From an uncultured Elusimicrobia bacterium (GTDB lineage Bacteria > Elusimicrobiota > Endomicrobiia > Endomicrobiales > Endomicrobiaceae), in the NCBI GenBank assembly GCA_947168325.1, contig CAMVLN010000100.1, forward strand, positions 1 to 5,613: a DNA stretch of 5,613 bases. Reading direction: 5' to 3'. Below the pieces are notes generated by a model. The model ran no database searches. It was not told the origin of the DNA and worked only from the letters and a program-made list of their open reading frames with translations. Below are positions 1 through 5,570 of the stretch, piece after piece. The position numbers and the translations under genes are program-made. Numbering within the stretch: the first letter of the stretch is position 1; each line of letters begins with the position of its first letter.

Positions 1-1
1 T

Positions 2-652
2 CAAATTAATTGTAAAGTTTTTATAAAAATTGGAAATTATACTATGGCCAAAGTTACTTATGAAAATATAAGGCAAGGAGCTAAATTTGAAGATTTAATA
101 AAAATTTTTAAATTAATAAAAAAATATTCAATTAATTCAAAATTAAATCTTGCTATAAATATTGTATTATCAAAATGGAATCTTAATGAAAATTTTTATA
201 ATTTTATTCCTTTTGCAAAAAAATATAATATATCTAAAATAACATATAGTATGGATGTTACAGAAGAAAATAACAATAAAATAATTGATAATTTTAATAC
301 TAAATATAGAAAAAGAATATTAGATACTGGAATCAAAGAAAATATAAAAATAGTTATTACCATACCTCAACACCAAGTACAAATAAATAAAAAAAATAAT
401 TATGATAATATAAAAAAATATGATCGTTGTTTAAGACCATGGAAAAGCTTATTTATAGATATTGATGAGTATATTAGACCAGATTGTTATTGTAACTCAA
501 TTTCAAGAATAGACAAAACTAAAAATATATTATATTTGTGGAATAGTAAAAATTTTGTAAATTTTAGAAAAAAAATGTTAAAACAAGGAACAAATATTTG
601 TAAAAATATCTGTAAAAATAATAGTTTAGATTTTCAAAGATTTAAAATGTAG
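2..652 (+). CDS. Radical SAM/SPASM domain protein, 3' part only (5' end outside window)
   Basis: The frame is open from the first complete codon at base 2, so the ATG at 44 is probably internal and the true start lies upstream of the window. Numbering from that ATG, residues 4-70 resemble the second half of a radical SAM barrel: TYENIRQGAKFEDL matches the usual 'tYekIR.g..fe.l' helix, and a later strand ends near 70. Residues 129-190 look like a SPASM domain: CLRPW (129-133), then DEYIRPDCYC with Cys148 and Cys150, LWNS (165-168), an Arg at 175 and a final CxxxC (186, 190). SPASM domains carry auxiliary Fe-S clusters in enzymes that modify peptides, proteins or sugars. The radical SAM CxxxCxxC motif is not in the window and should lie upstream. 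Substrate is unknown. G+C is about 18 % (104 of 590 bases counted by hand), well below the neighbours, which suggests a different origin. It converges on the minus-strand gene set. The family is likely; the exact role is open. Confidence 0.75.
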   Translation, partial: QINCKVFIKIGNYTMAKVTYENIRQGAKFEDLIKIFKLIKKYSINSKLNLAINIVLSKWNLNENFYNFIPFAKKYNISKITYSMDVTEENNNKIIDNFNTKYRKRILDTGIKENIKIVITIPQHQVQINKKNNYDNIKKYDRCLRPWKSLFIDIDEYIRPDCYCNSISRIDKTKNILYLWNSKNFVNFRKKMLKQGTNICKNICKNNSLDFQRFKM

Positions 653-685
653 TTCTCTATATTTAAAATTAAAAATAAAGCCTTT

Positions 686-708
686 TAATAACAAATAAAA
701 TGTTATTA
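686..708. terminator. AT-rich inverted repeat between convergent genes, possible weak terminator
   Basis: TAATAACA (686-693) and TGTTATTA (701-708) are perfect 8-nt inverted arms around a 7-nt loop. The right arm contains the TAA stop of orf218 on the minus strand. The position between two converging genes fits a terminator. However, the stem has a single G-C pair, and no T-run follows directly: on the minus strand AAAAGGC comes first, then TTTATTTTT. It is therefore weak or uncertain. Confidence 0.3.
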
Positions 709-1362
709 CTGCATATCTTCACTTTTTTCCAATTTTTCTTTCTTTTTAAAAATTTCTTTTTTATTTTTTAAATATTTTAGATACTCTTCAAATGTAAAAA
801 TGTTGTCCTTATCTATTTCGTCATAAAGCCAAACAAAAGCTCCATATTTCTTCGTAAGTTCAATTTTTTCTAAACTTTCTGATATATTGTCATCAAACCA
901 AGCCGAAGCAATAACAACTTTTCTTATTGTCTCTAAACCTATCTTTTTTTCTATTTTATTTTGTTCTCCTTCTTTATTTGTTTCACTTTTATTTTGCCTT
1001 TCTTCCTTCTTATTTTTTAAATCTTTTTCTTTTTGCTTTCCTTCTTCCTCTTTTTTTAAACTGTCTTGTAATGCTGGTTCTATCTCCGTTTTTGCAAATA
1101 TTAAAAGTTCTTCCCTTAAAATTTTTCTTATTTCATTAATTAAAGGTGTTGATTCTTTAAAAACAACATATAAAACTATCGGATAATCTTTATCATACTG
1201 TTTTATTTGAACTTGATAGTTTTCTCTATCTATAATTTTGATATCGTTTTCTACAACAACACTTTCCATAACTTCTTGTTCTTTGGCATTGTTTTCACAA
1301 AAACAAATCGTTGTTAATGTTAAAACAATCACTATTAACAAAAGTTTTGTTAAAACTTTCAT
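706..1362 (-). CDS. Hypothetical exported protein with Lys/Glu-rich linker (orf218)
   Basis: I do not recognise this 218-residue protein. It begins with a typical signal sequence: a short charged start (MKVLTK), a hydrophobic core at about 7-19 (LLLIVIVLTLTTI), then C20-F-C22. Cleavage after Cys22 by signal peptidase I is plausible. A lipoprotein is less likely because no L-[AS]-[GA]-C lipobox is present. After it come a mixed strand/helix part (about 38-100), a very charged low-complexity linker rich in Lys, Glu, Gln and Asn (about 102-140), a second folded-looking part (about 143-182, with VVIASAWFDD and FVWLYDEID), and a Lys/Glu-rich helical tail. No catalytic motif is evident. The ATG overlaps the aroK TGA in an ATGA, and AAGGA lies 9 nt upstream (1372-1376) inside aroK, so translation is probably coupled. 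It is the last gene of the set. The frame is credible because of the signal peptide, RBS and coupling; function is unknown. Confidence 0.75.
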   Translation of the reverse strand: MKVLTKLLLIVIVLTLTTICFCENNAKEQEVMESVVVENDIKIIDRENYQVQIKQYDKDYPIVLYVVFKESTPLINEIRKILREELLIFAKTEIEPALQDSLKKEEEGKQKEKDLKNKKEERQNKSETNKEGEQNKIEKKIGLETIRKVVIASAWFDDNISESLEKIELTKKYGAFVWLYDEIDKDNIFTFEEYLKYLKNKKEIFKKKEKLEKSEDMQ

Positions 1363-1880
1363 TTGAAAATATCCTTTAAAATCTTATTTTCCAAAATTTT
1401 TTTGACAACTTGTTCTGAAGTTAAATTGTCTGTATCAACTGCAAAATCGCATTTCTTATAGGCTTTCTGTCTTTCAGCTAATAATTTCAATATATCTTCC
1501 AATGGATTTGCCATTTTTTTTAATATTGGTCTAGAATCTAGGTTCTCAATTCTGCTTAAAATATTATTTACAGAAGCATAAAGATTTATTACTATTCCAT
1601 TTCTGCTTAAATTTTGAATATTTATAGGATCAACAACGGCACCTCCACCACAAGAAATTACATAATTATTAAAATTTGATATTAATTTTATTGTTTGACT
1701 TTCAAATTTTCTAAATTCAATTTCGCCAATTTTTGCAAAAATCTCACTAATTTTTGTTCCTAATCTTTCTTCTATCATTTGATCAGTATCAATAAAAGGT
1801 CTATTTAACCGTTCTGCTAAAAGTTGCCCTACAGTAGTTTTACCGGTTCCCATAAAACCAGTTAAAACAATATTTTTCAT
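1359..1880 (-). CDS. aroK: Shikimate kinase
   Basis: This enzyme phosphorylates shikimate with ATP to shikimate 3-phosphate, the fifth step of the shikimate pathway, in the cytoplasm. The 173-residue length is normal for the family. Visible motifs are the Walker A loop GFMGTGKTT (8-16), the shikimate- and Mg-binding DTD (31-33), Arg57 in FRKFE, the GGG substrate loop (78-80), the LID segment DSRPIL with Arg117, and ERQKAY with Arg137 near the adenine site. All key residues are present, so it should be active. The start ATG shares one base with the aroC stop (TAATG). No strong Shine-Dalgarno stands directly before it (the nearest AAGGA is about 14 nt upstream), which suggests translational coupling to aroC. 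The symbol aroL would be equally valid, since AroK and AroL cannot be separated by sequence here. Confidence 0.95.
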   Translation of the reverse strand: MKNIVLTGFMGTGKTTVGQLLAERLNRPFIDTDQMIEERLGTKISEIFAKIGEIEFRKFESQTIKLISNFNNYVISCGGGAVVDPINIQNLSRNGIVINLYASVNNILSRIENLDSRPILKKMANPLEDILKLLAERQKAYKKCDFAVDTDNLTSEQVVKKILENKILKDIFK

Positions 1881-3037
1881 TATATCTTTTTTATCCTTGA
1901 AATATAAGATTTATAATTATTTTTCATATCTTCCAAAGAATCTCCACCAAATTTTTCTACCATAGCTTTTGCTAATTCATAAGCTACGGCAGCTTCACCC
2001 ACAACTCCCGCAGCAGGAACTGCACAAATATCACTTCTAATAGCTTCAGCCTTTTCTGTTTTCTTTGTATGTATATTTACAGATTTTAATTGTTTTACTA
2101 AAGAAGGAATAGGTTTCATTGTGCAAGTTATTTCAATATCTTGCCCATTACTTATTCCCCCTTCAATTCCACCCGCTCTATTAGTAGTTCTATAAAAACC
2201 ATTTTTGTTCGAATAAAAAATTTCATCATGAGCTAAAGAACCTAAAATTTGTGCAAATCCAGTTCCTAAACCAATTTCAACTGCTTTTATAGCCTGAATT
2301 GACATTAAGCTTTGAGCAAGCCTACCATCAAGTTTTAAATCCCATTGTGTATGACTTCCAAGTCCTATAGGAACATTTTCTGCTATAACTTTAAACTTTC
2401 CCCCTAATGTGTCACCATTTTTAGAAGCCTGTTTTATTGTTTGAATCATTTTTTTTGATGCAATTTTATCCGGACATCTTACAAAAGACATTTCCGCTAA
2501 ATGCTGTATATGCTTTTTATCAATTGTATTTAACTTTGCTGAAACTTTTCCTATTGATTCAACATAAGAAAAAATATTTATTTCAAATTCTTTTAATAAT
2601 TCTCTACAAACAGCACCAACCGCAACTCTTGCTGCAGTTTCTCTTGCTGAAGCTCTTTCTAAAATATCTCTAAAATCATTAACTCCATACTTCATTAATC
2701 CTACTAAATCTGCATGTCCTGGTCTTGGCTTATTAAGATATTTACCATCAATATCAACAGATGTTGGAGACATCAAAGATTTACAATTTTCCCAATCTTT
2801 ATTATAAATCATAAGTGTTATTGGTGATCCTAAAGATCTTGCATACCTAACACCAGACAAAATATTAGTTTGATCTGTTTCTATTCTCATTCTATTACCT
2901 CTGCCATAACCTTTTTGCCTTCTAGCAAGATCAACATCTATATCTTCAACATTTATATTTAATCCAGATGGAATACCTTCAAGTATTGCAAGTATTGCTT
3001 GCCCATGGGACTCACCAGCCGTCGTAAATCTAATCAT
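1880..3037 (-). CDS. aroC: Chorismate synthase
   Basis: It converts 5-enolpyruvylshikimate 3-phosphate to chorismate, the last shared step towards Phe, Tyr, Trp and folate. The enzyme needs reduced FMN, although the reaction is redox neutral. The 385-residue length fits the family. Signature blocks in order are AGESHG (7-12, with catalytic His11), RRQKGYGRGNRM (39-50), RPGHAD (105-110), ERASARETAARV (127-138), DGRLAQ (237-242), NRAGGIEGGISNGQD (286-300) and RSDICAVPAAGVVGEA (334-349). It shows no added flavin reductase domain, so FMNH2 must come from another protein. The start ATG follows AAGGAG (3049-3054) at 11 nt. The 54-nt gap to nfnB is the only real gap in the gene set, so an internal promoter is possible, but I see none that is convincing. 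The next gene, aroK, overlaps by one base and encodes an earlier step of the same pathway. Confidence 0.97.
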   Translation of the reverse strand: MIRFTTAGESHGQAILAILEGIPSGLNINVEDIDVDLARRQKGYGRGNRMRIETDQTNILSGVRYARSLGSPITLMIYNKDWENCKSLMSPTSVDIDGKYLNKPRPGHADLVGLMKYGVNDFRDILERASARETAARVAVGAVCRELLKEFEINIFSYVESIGKVSAKLNTIDKKHIQHLAEMSFVRCPDKIASKKMIQTIKQASKNGDTLGGKFKVIAENVPIGLGSHTQWDLKLDGRLAQSLMSIQAIKAVEIGLGTGFAQILGSLAHDEIFYSNKNGFYRTTNRAGGIEGGISNGQDIEITCTMKPIPSLVKQLKSVNIHTKKTEKAEAIRSDICAVPAAGVVGEAAVAYELAKAMVEKFGGDSLEDMKNNYKSYISRIKKI

Positions 3038-3048
3038 TTTTAATATAT

Positions 3049-3054
3049 CTCCTT
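3049..3054 (-). promoter_or_regulatory. Ribosome binding site of aroC
   Basis: AAGGAG on the minus strand lies 11 nt before the aroC ATG, a slightly long but acceptable spacing. It is the best Shine-Dalgarno in the gene set and supports the 3037 start. Confidence 0.65.
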
Positions 3055-3091
3055 AAAATTTTACTTTATTTTATGGTACTTAGATTAACAT

Positions 3092-4462
3092 CTAAACATT
3101 TAAGTAATTGTGAATATTTTTTGCTGCCTGTTTACCCATCCCCATAGCTTCAATAACAGTGCTACCACCTGATATATCTCCACCAGCAAAAATACCTTTT
3201 CTTGTTGTCATAAATTTATCGTCAACAATCAAATGACCTTTATTATCTGTTTTTAGTCCTTTTGTCAGCGAAGGAAATATTGGATTAGGTTTTAGTCCTA
3301 AAGCAAGAATTACTAAATCAGTTTCTATTATATAGTTTGAACCTTCTATTTCAACCGGTTTTCTTCTTCCTGAAATATCAGGTTCTGTCAACTTCATTTT
3401 TATACATTCTACTGCTTTTACAAAACCTTTATCATCAGCAATAAATCTCTTTGGTGCGGTTAATTCTATAAATTCTATACCTTCTTCCAAAGCATGTTTT
3501 CTTTCTTCAAGCCTTGCAGGCATTTCAGTTTGTGTTCTTCTGTACACTAATTTTACAGACTCTGCTCCAATTCTTTTTGCTGTTCTAACAGAATCCATTG
3601 CAGTATTTCCTCCACCAATAACAACAACATTCTTGCCTTTATAAACGGGAGTATCAAATTCTGGAAATTTAAAAGCATTCATTAGATTTATTCTAACTAA
3701 AAATTCGTTAGCAGAATAAATATTATTAAGATTTTCACCTTCTACTAGAGGAAATATTGGAAGACCTGCCCCTGTTGCAACAAATATTGCCTCAAAACCC
3801 TCATCAAATAAATCTTCAACAGTCTTTGTTCTACCAATTAAATAGTTAAACACAAACTTTATTCCAAGATTTTTTAACGATTCTATTTCTTTATCTAAAA
3901 CCAAAACAGGTAACCTAAATTCAGGAATACCATATCTTAACACTCCCCCACTATCATGCAAAGATTCAAATATCGTAACATCATATCCCAATTTTGCTAA
4001 ATCTCCAGCACATGTAAGACCTGCAGGACCTGACCCTATAATAGCCACTTTTTTGCCATTAGATTTTATATTATATGTTTCTTCTTTAATATTTTTTAAA
4101 GCCCAGTCTGCTGTATATCTTTCAAGATTTCCTATAGCAATAGGTTCTTGCTTAATACCTAATATACATTTGCTTTCACACTGTTTTTCTTGAGGGCAAA
4201 CTCTACCGCAAACAGCAGGTAAATTACTTTTTTCTTTTATAATTTTTATAGCACCTGCTTGATTATTGTTAGCTAAACAATGTATAAACTTTGGAATGTT
4301 TACTTCAACAGGACAACCTGTTACACACATAGGATTCTTGCAATGCAAACATCTTTTGGCTTCAAGTAATGCTTGCTTATCTGTGTATCCTAAATTTACT
4401 TCTTCAAAATCTTTATTTCTTATATTTGGCTCTCTTTCTACCATCTTTACTCTTCGTGACAT
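3092..4462 (-). CDS. nfnB: NADH-dependent reduced ferredoxin:NADP+ oxidoreductase, large (NADPH-binding) subunit
   Basis: NfnB is the bifurcating subunit of the cytoplasmic Nfn transhydrogenase. It carries FAD, two [4Fe-4S] clusters and the NADPH site. Numbering from the ATG at 4462 (456 aa), the N-terminal Fe-S part has C38-x2-C41-x4-C46-x3-C50-P and C85-x3-C89-x5-C95-x3-C99. The FAD Rossmann motif GSGPAG is at 143-148, the NAD(P)H motif GGGNTA at 283-288, and the C-terminal flavin motif AGGDISGG at 426-433. Start choice: GGAG (4468-4471) sits 5 nt before this ATG. A GTG two codons upstream (4468) overlaps that Shine-Dalgarno and is less likely; an ATG at 4444, just after the nfnA stop, is a weaker option. 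The gene overlaps nfnA by 16 nt. The family is commonly annotated gltA/gltD or sulfide dehydrogenase subunit. The adjacent nfnA and the absence of a glutamate synthase large subunit favour Nfn, with SudAB-like activity as the alternative. Confidence 0.9.
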   Translation of the reverse strand: MSRRVKMVEREPNIRNKDFEEVNLGYTDKQALLEAKRCLHCKNPMCVTGCPVEVNIPKFIHCLANNNQAGAIKIIKEKSNLPAVCGRVCPQEKQCESKCILGIKQEPIAIGNLERYTADWALKNIKEETYNIKSNGKKVAIIGSGPAGLTCAGDLAKLGYDVTIFESLHDSGGVLRYGIPEFRLPVLVLDKEIESLKNLGIKFVFNYLIGRTKTVEDLFDEGFEAIFVATGAGLPIFPLVEGENLNNIYSANEFLVRINLMNAFKFPEFDTPVYKGKNVVVIGGGNTAMDSVRTAKRIGAESVKLVYRRTQTEMPARLEERKHALEEGIEFIELTAPKRFIADDKGFVKAVECIKMKLTEPDISGRRKPVEIEGSNYIIETDLVILALGLKPNPIFPSLTKGLKTDNKGHLIVDDKFMTTRKGIFAGGDISGGSTVIEAMGMGKQAAKNIHNYLNV

Positions 4463-5298
4463 TTGCACTCCATATTAAGAATATCTTTATATTTTTCCAA
4501 AGCTAATTTTTCATTTTCTTTGAAAGCTCTCAATCTATTTGTAAGTTCGTTCCAATCTATTTGATGACCATCAAATTCTGGACCATCAACACAAGCAAAT
4601 TTGATTTGTTTGTTTACACTAACTCTACATGCACCACACATTCCTGTACCGTCAACCATTATAGGATTTAGTGATACAAGAGTTTTTAAATTATATTCTT
4701 TTGTCATATTTGACACTGCCTTCATCATAGGAACAGGACCTATTGCATATACAATATCAACTTTTTCTCTTTTAATTACATCAGCTAATACTGTAGTAAC
4801 AAAACCCTTTATTCCATAAGATCCATCATCTGTAGCAATTAAAATCTCTGATGAACTTGCTTTAAGTTCTTTTTGCATTAATAACAAGCTTTTATTTCTT
4901 GCACCAACTATTGTTATAACTTTATTGCCTGCTTTTAACAATGCACTTATAACAGGCAAAAGTTCTGCTGTTCCAACTCCCCCTGCTATAGCAACAACCG
5001 TTCCAAAAGTTTTAATCTCTGTAGGTTGCCCTAAAGGACCAACAATATCTCTGATATAGTCTCCTTCTTTTAATGTCCCAAGATAAATTGTAGACTTTCC
5101 AACTTCTTGAAATATTATTTTTATAGTTCCTTTTTTTAAGTCTGTACCTGCAACTGTCAAAGGGAATCTTTCTCCTTTTTCATTAATTCTTATAACTATA
5201 AATTGACCTGGTTTGACATTTTTTGCAATATCTTTTGCTTCAATTTCAAAACTTTTTATCATTGCCGATAAAACTTCTTTTTTTACAATTTTAAACAT
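4447..5298 (-). CDS. nfnA: NADH-dependent reduced ferredoxin:NADP+ oxidoreductase, small (NADH-binding) subunit
   Basis: NfnA carries FAD, a [2Fe-2S] cluster and the NADH site, and pairs with NfnB. Together they catalyse reversible NADP+ reduction with NADH and reduced ferredoxin. The 283-residue sequence is PyrK/ferredoxin-NADP reductase-like. The order is an N-terminal flavin-binding barrel with KPGQFIVIR (29-37) and ERFPLTVAG (43-51), then the NAD-binding part with AGGVGTAELLPV (105-116) and AIGPVPMMKAV (185-195), then the cluster loop VDGTGMCGACR (215-225) ending at Cys236. The ligand set D216-x4-C221-x2-C224-x11-C236 has Asp where PyrK has its first Cys, as described for NfnA, which argues against PyrK. 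The start at 5298 gives the usual family N-terminus. Its RBS is weak (GGTAG about 6 nt upstream). The protein ends in a Cys-Lys-Cys-His tail. A promoter is predicted at 5327-5355. Old annotations call this family dihydroorotate dehydrogenase electron transfer or sulfide dehydrogenase subunit. Confidence 0.92.
   Translation of the reverse strand: MFKIVKKEVLSAMIKSFEIEAKDIAKNVKPGQFIVIRINEKGERFPLTVAGTDLKKGTIKIIFQEVGKSTIYLGTLKEGDYIRDIVGPLGQPTEIKTFGTVVAIAGGVGTAELLPVISALLKAGNKVITIVGARNKSLLLMQKELKASSSEILIATDDGSYGIKGFVTTVLADVIKREKVDIVYAIGPVPMMKAVSNMTKEYNLKTLVSLNPIMVDGTGMCGACRVSVNKQIKFACVDGPEFDGHQIDWNELTNRLRAFKENEKLALEKYKDILNMECKCHEE
4468..4471 (-). promoter_or_regulatory. Ribosome binding site that decides the nfnB start
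   Basis: GGAG, encoded inside the end of nfnA, lies 5 nt before the ATG at 4462. The competing GTG start at 4468-4466 shares its first G with this motif, so the two cannot be used together. This favours the ATG. Confidence 0.55.
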
Positions 5299-5307
5299 AA
5301 TTCTCTA

Positions 5308-5324
5308 CCAAATATAAATTTTGG
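5308..5324. promoter_or_regulatory. Small inverted repeat at the predicted nfnA transcript start
   Basis: CCAAA and TTTGG (5-nt arms, 7 nt between) lie just downstream of the predicted -10 box, around the expected transcription start and before the nfnA start codon. It could be a repressor site or a small 5' hairpin. It is short and AT-rich, so chance is a real possibility. Confidence 0.2.
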
Positions 5325-5326
5325 TT

Positions 5327-5355
5327 ATTATATATCTTTTATAATAAAATATCAA
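5327..5355 (-). promoter_or_regulatory. Sigma70-like promoter for the nfnA-nfnB-aroC-aroK-orf218 set
   Basis: On the minus strand TTGATA (5350-5355) and a perfect TATAAT (5327-5332) are separated by 17 nt. Transcription would start near 5320, leaving a short leader of about 20 nt before nfnA. In an AT-rich region good boxes can arise by chance, but the spacing, the match and the place directly before the first gene make this the best promoter in the window. Confidence 0.5.
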
Positions 5356-5359
5356 AGTC

Positions 5360-5409
5360 AAAAAAGATATGACCGCTTTTTATATTACCAAAAACGGTCA
5401 AATCTCTTT
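5360..5409 (-). terminator. Intrinsic terminator hairpin upstream of nfnA (terminator or attenuator)
   Basis: On the minus strand the arms are 5409-5390 and 5381-5360. The core TGACCG/CGGTCA extends inward through TTTTT/AAAAA past one bulged G, with an 8-nt loop. It extends outward past a T-T mismatch through AGAT/ATCT and further A-T pairs (one G-U). The 3' arm runs into a TTTTTT stretch, as expected for a Rho-independent terminator of minus-strand transcription. On the + strand no T-run follows the hairpin. It would end a minus-strand transcript entering from the right. No minus-strand gene end is seen in the remaining 204 bases, so it either serves a gene beyond the edge with a long 3' UTR, ends a short RNA, or attenuates the nfn-aro genes. 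Confidence 0.6.
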
Positions 5410-5420
5410 AACCCTAACAT
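5385..5420 (-). other. Candidate 11-codon leader peptide running into the terminator hairpin
   Basis: ATG at 5420-5418 opens MLGLKRFDRFW, then TAA at 5387-5385. Two Phe codons and one Trp codon lie within the 5' arm of the terminator hairpin. Aromatic residues in a short peptide before a terminator, upstream of chorismate genes, recall ribosome-mediated attenuation. Against it: no Shine-Dalgarno precedes the ATG, no alternative antiterminator hairpin was found, and an ORF this short is easily produced by chance. Confidence 0.15.
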
Positions 5421-5431
5421 TTTTTGTATTG

Positions 5432-5459
5432 ATTATAACATATTGGACTTTTTAAACAA
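5432..5459 (-). promoter_or_regulatory. Possible second promoter upstream of the terminator hairpin
   Basis: TTGTTT (5454-5459), a 16-nt spacer and a perfect TATAAT (5432-5437) lie on the minus strand. A start near 5425 would give a transcript of about 65 nt if it stops at the hairpin ending near 5360, or a leader for nfnA if it reads through. The -35 match is moderate and the region is very AT-rich. Confidence 0.3.
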
Positions 5460-5540
5460 ATTAAACAAGATTGTTTTATCAATTTTTTATTAATAAATTC
5501 TACTGGTGTTATATAATTTGACCCTTATGAACCTTTGTAA

Positions 5541-5570
5541 AATTATACCAATGTAATTATTGGTTTAATT
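5541..5570. repeat. Inverted repeat, 12-nt arms with one mismatch
   Basis: AATTATACCAAT (5541-5552) and ATTGGTTTAATT (5559-5570) are inverted copies with one mismatch around a 6-nt loop. On the minus strand the left arm overlaps a TGGTATAAT (5541-5549), which resembles an extended -10 box. This could be an operator over a promoter or a weak terminator. No clear T-run follows on either strand. Its role is unknown. Confidence 0.35.

Noticed and set aside
44..46. ATG at 44 as the true start of the radical SAM gene
   Set aside because: The frame is open to the window edge, no Shine-Dalgarno precedes the ATG, and family homology begins in mid-barrel, so the start must be further left.
887..1186. 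Open frames on the + strand rich in Ser, Phe and Leu
   Set aside because: They are the antisense shadow of the Lys/Glu-rich linker of orf218 (AAA and GAA read backwards as TTT and TTC). They have no Shine-Dalgarno, and the minus-strand frame has a signal peptide and coupling.
2437..2673. 78-codon open frame on the + strand inside aroC
   Set aside because: It lies opposite a fully conserved aroC and its Leu/Phe-rich low-complexity product is typical of antisense reading.
3080..3095. TTAGAT/ATCTAA hairpin at the nfnB stop as a terminator
   Set aside because: Only 6 A-T-rich pairs with a 4-nt loop and no T-run follow. aroC starts shortly after, so termination there is not supported.
4266..4819. 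Two + strand open frames of about 70 codons
   Set aside because: Both are antisense to conserved nfnB and nfnA motifs and resemble no known protein.
5463..5476. AAACAAGATTGTTT palindrome as a Rex (NADH-sensing) operator
   Set aside because: A Rex site would read TTGTT outward on the left and AACAA on the right; here the arms are in the opposite order. It remains a short AT-rich palindrome of unknown meaning.
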